From NCBI RefSeq assembly GCF_000400505.1, contig NZ_CM001857.1:1798974-1862973 (forward strand): a stretch of DNA of 64,000 nt, written 5' to 3'. The stretch comes from Musicola paradisiaca NCPPB 2511. Its GTDB lineage: Bacteria; Pseudomonadota; Gammaproteobacteria; Enterobacterales; Enterobacteriaceae. The notes below the pieces were generated by a model that saw nothing but the letters and a program-made list of their open reading frames with translations, made no database searches and was not told where the DNA came from. Shown in pieces: positions 18,786-27,067 of the stretch (positions are counted from its first letter, which is position 1; each line of letters starts with the position of its first letter). A program made the position numbers and the translations under genes.

Positions 18786-18982
18786 GATTGTTCCTGTGAG
18801 GCTCTAGCCTGAAGAAAGCCCATGCGTAAATGTTTCATCTTACACTTTGATGATTCAGAGAGACTGTGAGGTTTTTTCCTCGGTAATGCATTCGAGAAGA
18901 AGGCTAAAGAGTGGCGAATAAAGATGTTGTGCCCCCTTTCAGGGGGCTACATCAAAGCCGCCTTCTTTGAAGGCGGATTTTT
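18786..18982 (+). ncRNA. Candidate structured small RNA downstream of fliC
   Basis: The fliC-to-glycosyltransferase gap has no ORF of note but several hairpins. A 9 bp stem ACCACCTCC/GGAGGTGGT lies at 18765-18785. A long stem at 18923-18952 pairs GATGT with ACATC around GCCCCCT/AGGGGGC. It is followed directly by an intrinsic terminator, CCGCCTTC (18958-18965) pairing GAAGGCGG (18969-18976) before ATTTTT. Two TGTGAGG copies (18796, 18865) lie upstream. A terminator this far from fliC, with its own structured upstream part, suggests an independent transcript. No promoter was confidently found; it could also be the processed 3' end of read-through fliC mRNA. Confidence 0.3.
18958..18982 (+). 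terminator. Intrinsic terminator before the glycosyltransferase island
   Basis: An 8 bp GC-rich stem CCGCCTTC/GAAGGCGG with a TTT loop is followed by ATTTTT. It would stop read-through from fliC or end the candidate small RNA. Confidence 0.8.
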
Positions 18983-19138
18983 ACTTTTATATGGACAATA
19001 TTTATTGAGCGCCTGTTTGTTCTTCAACCGATGCTATACATGGTTATTTTTTCCCGATCATATTAAAAGTCATAAATGAAATAGTTGCATTTCACTTCAT
19101 AGATTGAATAGCCGTAAAAAAGTGTCTGACATTCTCTG

Positions 19139-19166
19139 TTTGGAACCGGCTATAGGCGTTTATAAT
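19139..19166 (+). promoter_or_regulatory. Possible sigma-70 promoter of the glycosylation island
   Basis: TTTGGA (19139-19144), 16 bases, TATAAT (19161-19166), about 98 bp before the glycosyltransferase start. The -10 is perfect but the -35 is poor. No good sigma-28 site was seen, so the island may not be strictly class 3. Confidence 0.35.
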
Positions 19167-19263
19167 CTGCTAAATTTATGAGATGCTAGCGATTATGCTG
19201 CTTTATTCGGCGGTATAAGAAAATAAAAGAGGCTAGCAGGCCTGATCAACAAGAGGTGTGGTG

Positions 19264-22200
19264 ATGGGTAATACGCCATTGGTAAGTGTTATCATTTTTG
19301 CAGAGAATCCTCGTTTTTTTGAGTTGTCACTCCGAAGTGCCTTACAGCAAGACTATGCCAACATTGAAATTATTGTATGCGATGCTACTTCTGACAGCGT
19401 AATTGAAAACATCGCCTACAAATTACTCGCGATGTCTCCTTATACCATTCATTATCACCGCTGTGATGCATCTCATGATTTTGAGAATCGTTTTGTCAAA
19501 TCCCTTGATATGGTGAAAGGCGAATATATCAAGTTTTTGTTTGACAAGGATGTAATCCGGGAAGATTGCGTTAGATTATTGGTTGGGGTTCTGGATAGTG
19601 ATACTTCGTTGACAATTGCATCATCCCGACATCAAAGGATTGGTAGCGATGGGCAAGAATTAAATGAAAGTGCGGCCTCGGTTTATCCATTTACGGATGA
19701 CAGAATCATAAAAGGCGAAGGGGTGCCAAGTTTCTTTGCGGATTATGTCATCAATTTTATTGGTGCATTTTCCTGCACCCTTTTCCGGAAGGCTGATCTG
19801 CTGTCAGTGGAAAAACCAATTTTCCATATTGGTGGTCAGAGTTTTGGCGCTATGGGTTCCCTGGTGTTGTATACGAAATTGCTGATGCGCGGCGATCTGG
19901 TGATGTTGGCGCAACCGCTGTCACAAATACGTATCCTTGATACCGGGAAAATTAATGATGCAATCGATGGCAAAGAATTTGTTGAGCATTCCCTTTTTGG
20001 CAAGGCGATTGTTCAGGTTGGTTGGTTTATACCCTATAAGGGCAATAGTAAATATATCCAGATTGCACCGCTCGATTTTCCCGAACAGTTCATTGACTTC
20101 GACATTGATGAAGCAATAAGAAATAAACAGAACGAGTTACTGATTAAAAAAACGGAATCAAAAGGTGGATGGCTGGCTGCTCGCGTACCTACCCGGATCG
20201 AGTCAGAGTTTATCAACCGTTATCTGGAGCAAAATCCGGATGGAAGGACATTCTGTATTGTTATTTATGATGCGTTTAACGATGCGGAAAAAGTTAATAA
20301 AACTCTTGAGAGTATTTTTGATTCCTCTATTTCTGGAGTAATTGTCAAACCAATAGTATTGACGATGGCAGAGAATGATATCTATCCCATTATGGATGGG
20401 GTGGAGTATAAGAAATTAGAAAATTTACTTGCCCAATCATTAAACGATATTGTCACGAATGTTGAGTTCGACTGGCTTTTAAATATCCGTGCTGGTGAGT
20501 GTGTAACGGCAGGCGGGTTGATTATGACCAGTATCGGTCTTGTTAGCGCACAAGGCTGTTCTGCAGTTTACGGCGATGAACTGTTGCGTGGAGACAACGA
20601 TAACATCGGTGCGTCTTGTCGCCCTGATTTCAATCTAGATTATCTGCTCAGCACTCCCGCCATTATGGCGTCCCACTGGCTGTTTAAACGGGAAGTGCTG
20701 CTGGAGCTGGGTGGATTTGACAATGCATTTTCACAAAGTATCGAGTTCGAATTTATTGTTCGGCTGATTGAACAGAAAGGGATTGGGTCGATAGGGCACT
20801 TGGCGGAGTTCCTGACCATATCGGATGCCGTGACGTTGCGATCCATACCGGATGAGATTCGAGTGCTGGAACGTCACTTGGTAAGGCGCGGATATGAGAA
20901 TGCTCGAGTTTTGACTCCGGCGCCGGGGCATTATCGACTGGTCTATAACCATGCGGAAAAACCGCTGGTTTCTATCATTATTCCTGCCAAGGATAAACTT
21001 TCCGTATTGGCCAGCAGCGTTACCAGTCTATTGGAGAAAACCAAATACCGGAATTACGAACTGATTATTGTGGATCATGGCAGCCAGAATAATGAGACCA
21101 AAGTCTGGCTGGATGGTCTGGCGAAAGTGGATCCCCATCGTATCCGGGTATTTTATGCTCCGGAAGGGGCAACTGAATTTGGTGTTAACAATTTGGCGTT
21201 TTCAGCCGCCAATGGTGATTATCTGCTGTTCCTGAAAAGCGAAACCGCCATTATCCAGGCTGAATGGCTGGATAATATGCTTAATCATATTCAGCGCCCG
21301 GAGGTGGGTATTGTTGGCGCCAAACTGATTTATTCCGATGGCAGCGTGCAACATGCGGGGATGATTCTCGGATTGCGCGGCCCGGCGGATATCCCATTTG
21401 CCGGTGAATCAGTGAACTCCAGCGGTTATATGGAACGCCTGGTCGTTGATCAAGATTACACCGCGATAAGCGCCGCCTGCATGCTGATTAAGAAAGCGCT
21501 GTTTGATGATATTGGTGGGTTCGATGAACAGCAGTTCGGCACTGCCTACGGCAATGTGGATCTTTGTCTGAAGGCGCGCGAAGCCGGTTATCTTACCGTC
21601 TGGACTCCGTATGCCATCGTTATGCATGACAAAGCGGCAAATAGCACGGAATCGGTGAAGGACGATAATGCTGAAATGGAGCATAAGCACCGTGCATTTT
21701 TGGTGGAACAGGATCGGATGTATGAAAAATGGCTTCCGGTCATCAGTCGCGATCCAGCTTATAACATCAACCTGTCTCTTAATGGGCGAGGGTTTGAAAT
21801 TGAACCCGATCCCTCATTGATCTGGCGCCCGCTGAGTTGGAATCCGTTGCCTATCGTGATGGCACAAAATGCTGATTCATTTGGTTGCGGCCACTACCGC
21901 GTGATTAAACCTTTCAATGCGTTAAAGGATGCTGGTTTGATCGATGGCAAACTGGCAAACGTCTATCTGAGTTTGCCGACGATGGCGCGCTATGCACCGG
22001 ATGTTCTGATTTGCCAGCGCCCAACATCCGACTACTTCCATGACTGGGTTCATCGTCTGTCCAAATACACGGGTACGTTCAAAGTTTACGAGGTGGACGA
22101 TTACATGCCCAACGTTCCGCTGAAGAGTATTCATCGCAAAGATGTTCCCAAAGATATCCTCAAAGCGATGCGTAAAAGTCTGGGTTTTATGGATCGATTC

Positions 22201-22830
22201 GTTGTTTCTACCCAGCCTTTGGCTGAGGCCTTCGCCGGCATGCATGCAGATATTCGCGTGGTGGAGAACAAGCTACCGGTTGAATGGTGGGGTAACTTGA
22301 CCTCGCTGCGCCGACAAGGGAAAAAACCGCGCGTAGGATGGGGTGGCGGTAGTAGCCATACCGGCGATTTGGAGCTGATTGTGGATATTGTCCGGGATTT
22401 GGCGGATGAGGTTGAATGGGTCTTTTTCGGTATGTGTCCGGAAAAACTTCGTCCCTATATCCATGAATTTTATAAAGGTGTGCCGATCGATTCCTATCCG
22501 GAAAAGCTGGCGTCCATGAATCTGGATCTCGCGTTGGCCCCACTTGAGGATAATCTGTTTAACCGCTGTAAAAGTAATCTTCGTTTGCTGGAGTATGGTG
22601 CATGTGGTTATCCCGTTATTTGCAGTGATATTGAACCGTATCGTTGTGATCTGCCTGTGACCCGCGTCCGCAATCGTTATAAAGAGTGGATGGATGCGAT
22701 CAGAGAATACTTGTCCGATCTTAATGAAACAGCAAAGACGGGGGATATGCTAAAACAAGCCGTCAGTCGTGATTGGATGCTGGATGGTGATAATTTGCAT
22801 ATATGGCGGGAGGCTTGGTTACCTAATTGA
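19264..22830 (+). CDS. Giant multidomain glycosyltransferase (GT2-type modules plus GT4-like module), probable flagellin-modifying
   Basis: This 1188-residue protein looks like several sugar transferases in one chain. Residues about 5-200 are a GT-A (GT2) fold (PLVSVIIFAENPRFFELSLR, with DKD near 96). Residues about 320-540 resemble a second, degenerate GT2 module. Residues about 565-800 are a third GT2 module (PLVSIIIPAKDKLSVLASS, with GGFDEQQFG near 754), whose usual DxD position reads LKSETA. Residues about 865-1185 form a GT4-like GT-B module with EVDDYMPNVPL and a C-terminal NRCKSNLRLLEYGACGYPVI segment. I chose the ATG at 19264, seven bases after AAGAGG, over two GTG codons just upstream. 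Lying between fliC and fliA, it likely builds a flagellin glycan; the substrate is not readable from sequence. Confidence 0.88.
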   Translation: MGNTPLVSVIIFAENPRFFELSLRSALQQDYANIEIIVCDATSDSVIENIAYKLLAMSPYTIHYHRCDASHDFENRFVKSLDMVKGEYIKFLFDKDVIREDCVRLLVGVLDSDTSLTIASSRHQRIGSDGQELNESAASVYPFTDDRIIKGEGVPSFFADYVINFIGAFSCTLFRKADLLSVEKPIFHIGGQSFGAMGSLVLYTKLLMRGDLVMLAQPLSQIRILDTGKINDAIDGKEFVEHSLFGKAIVQVGWFIPYKGNSKYIQIAPLDFPEQFIDFDIDEAIRNKQNELLIKKTESKGGWLAARVPTRIESEFINRYLEQNPDGRTFCIVIYDAFNDAEKVNKTLESIFDSSISGVIVKPIVLTMAENDIYPIMDGVEYKKLENLLAQSLNDIVTNVEFDWLLNIRAGECVTAGGLIMTSIGLVSAQGCSAVYGDELLRGDNDNIGASCRPDFNLDYLLSTPAIMASHWLFKREVLLELGGFDNAFSQSIEFEFIVRLIEQKGIGSIGHLAEFLTISDAVTLRSIPDEIRVLERHLVRRGYENARVLTPAPGHYRLVYNHAEKPLVSIIIPAKDKLSVLASSVTSLLEKTKYRNYELIIVDHGSQNNETKVWLDGLAKVDPHRIRVFYAPEGATEFGVNNLAFSAANGDYLLFLKSETAIIQAEWLDNMLNHIQRPEVGIVGAKLIYSDGSVQHAGMILGLRGPADIPFAGESVNSSGYMERLVVDQDYTAISAACMLIKKALFDDIGGFDEQQFGTAYGNVDLCLKAREAGYLTVWTPYAIVMHDKAANSTESVKDDNAEMEHKHRAFLVEQDRMYEKWLPVISRDPAYNINLSLNGRGFEIEPDPSLIWRPLSWNPLPIVMAQNADSFGCGHYRVIKPFNALKDAGLIDGKLANVYLSLPTMARYAPDVLICQRPTSDYFHDWVHRLSKYTGTFKVYEVDDYMPNVPLKSIHRKDVPKDILKAMRKSLGFMDRFVVSTQPLAEAFAGMHADIRVVENKLPVEWWGNLTSLRRQGKKPRVGWGGGSSHTGDLELIVDIVRDLADEVEWVFFGMCPEKLRPYIHEFYKGVPIDSYPEKLASMNLDLALAPLEDNLFNRCKSNLRLLEYGACGYPVICSDIEPYRCDLPVTRVRNRYKEWMDAIREYLSDLNETAKTGDMLKQAVSRDWMLDGDNLHIWREAWLPN

Positions 22831-22955
22831 TTGAACGTGCGTCACCGAAAGACATTAAATAGTGAAACTGTGTTACGCATCGAAATTATGTGGTAGCTGA
22901 AGTATGTATTTAAATTATAATACTATTCAGTCTACATGATGAAGTGAGGACTATC

Positions 22956-24107
22956 ATGAAGAAAATTGCCGTTGTGGGCGCGGGTTTTTCTGGTGCTGTC
23001 TTAGCAAGAGAGCTTGCTCTTGCTGGTTATGATGTATCTGTATTTGATAGTCGTAACCATGTGGCGGGGAATTGTTACACCGCTAGAGATAAACAAACTG
23101 GGATTATGGTTCATAAATATGGGCCACATATATTTCATACTAGCGATGAAAGAGTATGGAAATATATAAATCAATTTGACAAAATTAATAACTTCACTAA
23201 TCGCGTCAAAGCTATTAGTAACGGTCATATATATTCTCTCCCTATTAACCTAATGACAATCAATAGTTTTTTTGGGAAGGTTTTTTCTCCCCATGAAGCA
23301 AAAAATTTTGTTAGTTCAATAGCTGAGAATGCAATTAATATTCCAGTTACTTTTGAGGAGCAAGCACTAAAATTTGTAGGTAAAGATCTCTATGAGGCTT
23401 TTTTTAAAGGCTATACACAGAAACAATGGGGAGTTCATCCATCTGAGCTACCTGCGAGCATTTTGAAAAGACTCCCTGTTCGATTTAATTACGATGATAA
23501 TTATTACAATAGCAATTATCAGGGGATCCCCGAAAACGGTTATACGGTTATTGTTGAAAAAATACTCACTCATAAAAATATTCATTTAATCTTGAATACA
23601 CATTTTTTCCGTGAAATGGCATCTGAGTATGAGCATGTTTTTTATAGTGGACCTATTGATGCATGGTTTAATCATTTAAAAGGAAAATTAGGTTATAGAA
23701 CTCTTGATTTCAAACCTGAATATCACCACGGAGACTATCAAGGCAATGCAGTGATAAATTATTGTGATATCAATGTACCATGGACTAGAATATCTGAACA
23801 TAAAAACTTTGCTCCATGGGAGTCTTATGATTCCACATTAATTTATAAAGAATATAGTCGGGAGTGTATGAATGATGATGTTCCATATTACCCAATAAGA
23901 TTAGTTAAAGATAAAAATATCTTATTTGATTACATAGAATTAGCTAATAAAGAAAAAAATATAACTTTTATTGGGCGATTGGGGACTTATAGATATCTGG
24001 ATATGCACGTGACAATATCTGAAGCATTAGATACAGCAGCGATGTATCTTAGAAAGAGAAATTCAGGAGAAAATATCCCTGCTTTCTTTGTTCAGCCTTT
24101 AAACTAG
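22956..24107 (+). CDS. glf: UDP-galactopyranose mutase
   Basis: Glf is a flavoenzyme that converts UDP-galactopyranose to UDP-galactofuranose, the donor for galactofuranose in surface glycans. The N-terminal FAD-binding Rossmann motif (AVVGAGFSGAVLAREL) is at about residues 5-20. After it come the family segments HKYGPHIFHTSDERVW, GKDLYEAFFKGYTQKQWG, and the C-terminal FIGRLGTYRYLDMHVTISEAL that contacts the flavin. The 383-residue length is typical. I chose the ATG at 22956, five bases after GAGGA, over an in-frame GTG at 22944. The gene is visibly AT-rich compared with flanking flagellar genes, suggesting horizontal acquisition. With no O-antigen locus in view, it probably serves flagellin glycosylation. 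Confidence 0.95.
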   Translation: MKKIAVVGAGFSGAVLARELALAGYDVSVFDSRNHVAGNCYTARDKQTGIMVHKYGPHIFHTSDERVWKYINQFDKINNFTNRVKAISNGHIYSLPINLMTINSFFGKVFSPHEAKNFVSSIAENAINIPVTFEEQALKFVGKDLYEAFFKGYTQKQWGVHPSELPASILKRLPVRFNYDDNYYNSNYQGIPENGYTVIVEKILTHKNIHLILNTHFFREMASEYEHVFYSGPIDAWFNHLKGKLGYRTLDFKPEYHHGDYQGNAVINYCDINVPWTRISEHKNFAPWESYDSTLIYKEYSRECMNDDVPYYPIRLVKDKNILFDYIELANKEKNITFIGRLGTYRYLDMHVTISEALDTAAMYLRKRNSGENIPAFFVQPLN

Positions 24108-24169
24108 AGTGCTATTTTTCTTACTAATGTTATTTACCCTTTATCAGATCAGATTGTCATGAGGAATAT

Positions 24170-25129
24170 ATGTCAAAAAAAGTGTTTGTTTTTTGCCCTG
24201 GCGGGGTTGTAACAGGTGGGCCTGAATTATTACATCAATTCACTCACGAGCTTAGAAATGCTGGAGTAGACGCCCAGATGATTTATTATCCAATTGGAAA
24301 TGAATATTCTGTCCCTGAGCGCTACCAGCATTATGACGTGAAGATTTCAAGGTTTGATAGAGCTCAGATTAAGGATCAGATCGTTGTTGTCCCAGAAGTG
24401 GTAACGGTATTTTTAAACTCTCTACCGAGATGTTCTGCATTTATCTGGTGGCTATCAGTAGATAATTATTTTTTTGGTGAAATAGATAATCCAACGAAAC
24501 GAGTTAGCAGTATACTGAAAGGCGGTAAATTATCTGTTTATGCTATGAAAAAATATAAACATCTTGTACAGAGTGAATATGCTAGACTATTTTTGCTAAA
24601 ACATGAAATTGAATCTGAGATGCTAACGGACTATTTAAATGAAAAACATTTAACTCCAGTTTCGGAAAATATTCAACGACATAATATTATAGCATTTAAT
24701 CCGGCAAAGGGTATAGAAGTTACAAAGTATCTAATAGAAAACAATCCTGATTTTAAATTTATCCCAATAGCTAACATGACGCCAGAACAAGTTAAAAACT
24801 TACTTTTGCAAAGTAAAGTTTACATAGACTTTGGTTCTCACCCTGGGAAGGATCGTTTCCCTCGAGAAGCTGCTATGGCTGGCTGCTGTATTGTAACGGG
24901 AATAAAAGGAAGTGCTAGAAATCATGTTGATATACCCATTCCAGATAGTTATAAACTTGATTCAGACAGTGATGAGTTTTTATCGAAGTTCAGGATGTTG
25001 ATTCTTTCTATTTTTAACGATTTTGCTATTATGATCAAAGATTTTGATGGATATAAAAAAATCATCTGTGATGAGCCCATTCACTTCAAAAATCAAGTGC
25101 GAGATTTTGTTGGTAAGTATTGTAGTTAG
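24170..25129 (+). CDS. Glycosyltransferase (GT-B type), possibly a galactofuranosyltransferase
   Basis: A 319-residue cytoplasmic protein. The N-terminus VFVFCPGGVVTGGPELLHQF (about 5-24) has the Gly-rich loop common to GT-B enzymes. A C-terminal segment, VYIDFGSHPGKDRFPREAAMAGCCIVTGIKG (about 220-250), resembles the donor-binding region of GT4-like families, with the acidic residue of the E-x7-E type. No membrane segment. The start has GAGGAATAT upstream. It follows glf by 62 bp and is equally AT-rich, so the two probably arrived together. The pairing with a mutase makes a galactofuranose transferase an attractive guess, but the substrate is not determined. Confidence 0.8.
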   Translation: MSKKVFVFCPGGVVTGGPELLHQFTHELRNAGVDAQMIYYPIGNEYSVPERYQHYDVKISRFDRAQIKDQIVVVPEVVTVFLNSLPRCSAFIWWLSVDNYFFGEIDNPTKRVSSILKGGKLSVYAMKKYKHLVQSEYARLFLLKHEIESEMLTDYLNEKHLTPVSENIQRHNIIAFNPAKGIEVTKYLIENNPDFKFIPIANMTPEQVKNLLLQSKVYIDFGSHPGKDRFPREAAMAGCCIVTGIKGSARNHVDIPIPDSYKLDSDSDEFLSKFRMLILSIFNDFAIMIKDFDGYKKIICDEPIHFKNQVRDFVGKYCS

Positions 25130-25251
25130 CGACTTTGACGTTTTTGTCTGTTGCAAATAAAGCCTCTTTTTTAGGGTTATTCGGTCGATTGCGGGGATGT
25201 GACAATCGCATAATAGTATCGGTAACTTTATCACCATAGGTATTTATCACT

Positions 25252-25974
25252 GTGAGCGAACTGTACACCGCTGAAGGCACAATGGATAAAAATTCCTTAT
25301 GGAAGCGCTATGTTCCCTTAGTGCGCCATGAAGCCTTACGCTTACAGGTTCGTCTTCCGGCAAGTGTCGAGCTTGATGATCTTCTTCAAGCGGGGGGCAT
25401 TGGGCTGTTAAGTGCAGTGGAGCGTTATGATTCGCTTCAGGGGACGGCATTTACGACCTATGCCGTACAGCGGATTCGAGGCGCAATGCTGGATGAACTG
25501 CGCAGCCGAGATTGGGCACCACGTAGTGTCAGACGTAATGCCCGTGAAGTGGCTCATGCAATGCGACAAGCTGAACAACTGCTCGGCAGGGCACCTACCG
25601 AACAGGAAGTCGCACAGTCTCTGAATATCTCGCTGGAAGAGTATCGTCAGATTCTGCTGGATACCAACAACAGCCAGCTGTTTTCTTACGATGAGTGGCG
25701 GGAAGAGCATGGGGACAGTGCTGAAGCGTTGCTGGAAGGGAACGAAGAAGCCAATCCTCTTCATCAGCTGATGGATGTCAATTTGCGTCAGCGGGTTATG
25801 GAGGCGATTGAAAATTTGCCAGAACGTGAAAAAATGGTGTTGACCCTCTACTACCAGGAAGAATTGAACCTGAAGGAAATCGGGGCGGTTCTGGAAGTGG
25901 GAGAGTCGCGCGTCAGTCAGTTGCATAGCCAGGCCATTAAGCGTCTGCGCGTGAAATTAATGAATGACGTTTAA
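25252..25974 (+). CDS. fliA: Flagellar sigma factor FliA (sigma-28)
   Basis: FliA directs RNA polymerase to class 3 flagellar and chemotaxis promoters and is held inactive by FlgM until the hook is complete. The 240-residue protein begins at a GTG (SELYTAEGTMDKNSLWKRYV), as in E. coli. Region 2 (LDDLLQAGGIGLL, then GTAFTTYAVQRIRGAMLDELR) and region 4 (EREKMVLTLYYQEELNLKEIG, with the helix-turn-helix LEVGESRVSQLHSQAIKRLR) are intact. It is separated from fliC by the glycosylation island instead of being close to it, and is 51 bp before fliZ. Confidence 0.97.
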   Translation: MSELYTAEGTMDKNSLWKRYVPLVRHEALRLQVRLPASVELDDLLQAGGIGLLSAVERYDSLQGTAFTTYAVQRIRGAMLDELRSRDWAPRSVRRNAREVAHAMRQAEQLLGRAPTEQEVAQSLNISLEEYRQILLDTNNSQLFSYDEWREEHGDSAEALLEGNEEANPLHQLMDVNLRQRVMEAIENLPEREKMVLTLYYQEELNLKEIGAVLEVGESRVSQLHSQAIKRLRVKLMNDV

Positions 25975-26025
25975 TTTGAAGCGTAGACATGTTAGTTGGA
26001 TCAACTTACTGTCAGGAATGGACTC

Positions 26026-26538
26026 ATGCCTCAATCAACCAGGAAGAAGCAGCTTCTCAGCCGTTATCTGAAAGACTTCAAGCACAGACAAACGCATTGT
26101 GCAAACTGTTCGAAAGAACTGGATCGCGTTTCGTTGGTATTTCGAAATCAGCTTATCAATAAAAAATCGATCGGTATTATGGATCGGCTTATTGATAATG
26201 ATGTCTGGGAATCCGTACAGGAAGAGCTTATTCCTCTTTGCCGGTTTTGCAGCGAGGTTTTTTGCAATACTCACGCCAATTACTTCGATATTAGAGCTTT
26301 TACGCAATATCTCATCGAACAGACAGAAGTTCGGCATAGCACCATGCGTGAATATGTCATTCGCCTGAGGCGGCTTGATGAACTGTTGGTTGCGAAAAAT
26401 TACCCTCAGGAAAGTTTTGCCGCCAGTGACAATATTCAACAGCGTATCTGCGATTATCTGCCGGACATTGAGCAAAACACCTATCGCAGCGCATTGCGCA
26501 AGTATGACCAGTATCTCCATTGGCAAAAACATTACTAA
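26026..26538 (+). CDS. fliZ: Flagellar regulator FliZ
   Basis: FliZ supports FlhDC activity in Salmonella and represses RpoS-dependent genes in E. coli. I chose the ATG at 26026, giving 170 residues starting MPQSTRKKQLLSRYLKDFKH, close to the E. coli N-terminus after its first residues. A TTG 30 bases upstream gives a longer ORF without family support. The SAM-like integrase fold region carries two Cys pairs (HCANCSKEL and LCRFCSEVFC) that may bind metal, and REYVIRLRRLDELL. AGGA stands eight bases before the start. Part of the fliAZ operon. Confidence 0.93.
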   Translation: MPQSTRKKQLLSRYLKDFKHRQTHCANCSKELDRVSLVFRNQLINKKSIGIMDRLIDNDVWESVQEELIPLCRFCSEVFCNTHANYFDIRAFTQYLIEQTEVRHSTMREYVIRLRRLDELLVAKNYPQESFAASDNIQQRICDYLPDIEQNTYRSALRKYDQYLHWQKHY

Positions 26539-26544
26539 TGAATC

Positions 26545-26569
26545 TCCCTCGCCTGACGACGGCGAGGGA
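26545..26569. other. Hairpin downstream of fliZ
   Basis: TCCCTCGCC (26545-26553) and GGCGAGGGA (26561-26569) form a 9 bp GC-rich stem just after the fliZ stop. No T-run follows on either side, so it is more likely an RNA-stabilising structure than an intrinsic terminator. Confidence 0.5.
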
Positions 26570-26639
26570 ATATGTCGTATTCATAGGATTAAATTATTCC
26601 AGTGTAAAAGTGCTTGCCAGACGTATCGTTAATATTGCA

Positions 26640-26673
26640 CTGTCATAATACTGACATCGTGAAGTTGTAATTT
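26640..26673 (+). promoter_or_regulatory. Pho box and promoter of phoH
   Basis: CTGTCATAATACTGACAT (26640-26657) fits the PhoB-binding consensus of two CTGTCA-like direct repeats, 11 bases apart, with one mismatch in the second repeat. A -10 like element TAATTT (26668-26673) follows after 10 bases, the spacing used in PhoB-activated promoters that lack a -35. This implies induction by phosphate starvation. Confidence 0.85.
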
Positions 26674-26749
26674 TTCTTCAGGTGTCAGAAACCCTGATAC
26701 GGCCAATCATTATTCGCCAGAATAGTTATTGTCACTGTGAGGAGCACGA

Positions 26750-27067
26750 ATGACAGAGTCCTTTTGTGGACACAATAGTCAACATTTTTGTTCTCTTCTA
26801 CCGCTTCATCAAAGCGGGGAGTCTGTCTCCCGCCTCATATCCCTGACTACGCACTATCCTTTCAATCCTGTATTTTCCCGATTAACTGCAAAAGCCGATG
26901 CCAACAGATCGTCAGATGCTGTTATGCATCGTTTTTTTCCTTTTTATCCTCTTTACGGCTTAATAAGGGAGCCAACCTTATTTGTGAATGAAACACCATC
27001 GGCCAAAGTCCGTTCGGTAACTGAAACAAACTGTAAGGTGCCACTATGGGAAGACAAAAAGCAGTGA
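26750..27067 (+). CDS. Possible leader ORF upstream of phoH
   Basis: A 105-codon frame begins with an ATG preceded by GAGGAG at good distance, inside the roughly 365 nt between the phoH promoter and the phoH start. It overlaps the first 22 bases of phoH in another frame. The predicted protein (starting MTESFCGHNSQHFCSLLPLH) has no recognisable domain and an uneven composition rich in Ser, Pro, Phe and His. It may be a translated leader that couples or regulates phoH, or a chance frame in a long 5' untranslated region. I favour neither strongly. Confidence 0.3.
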   Translation: MTESFCGHNSQHFCSLLPLHQSGESVSRLISLTTHYPFNPVFSRLTAKADANRSSDAVMHRFFPFYPLYGLIREPTLFVNETPSAKVRSVTETNCKVPLWEDKKQ

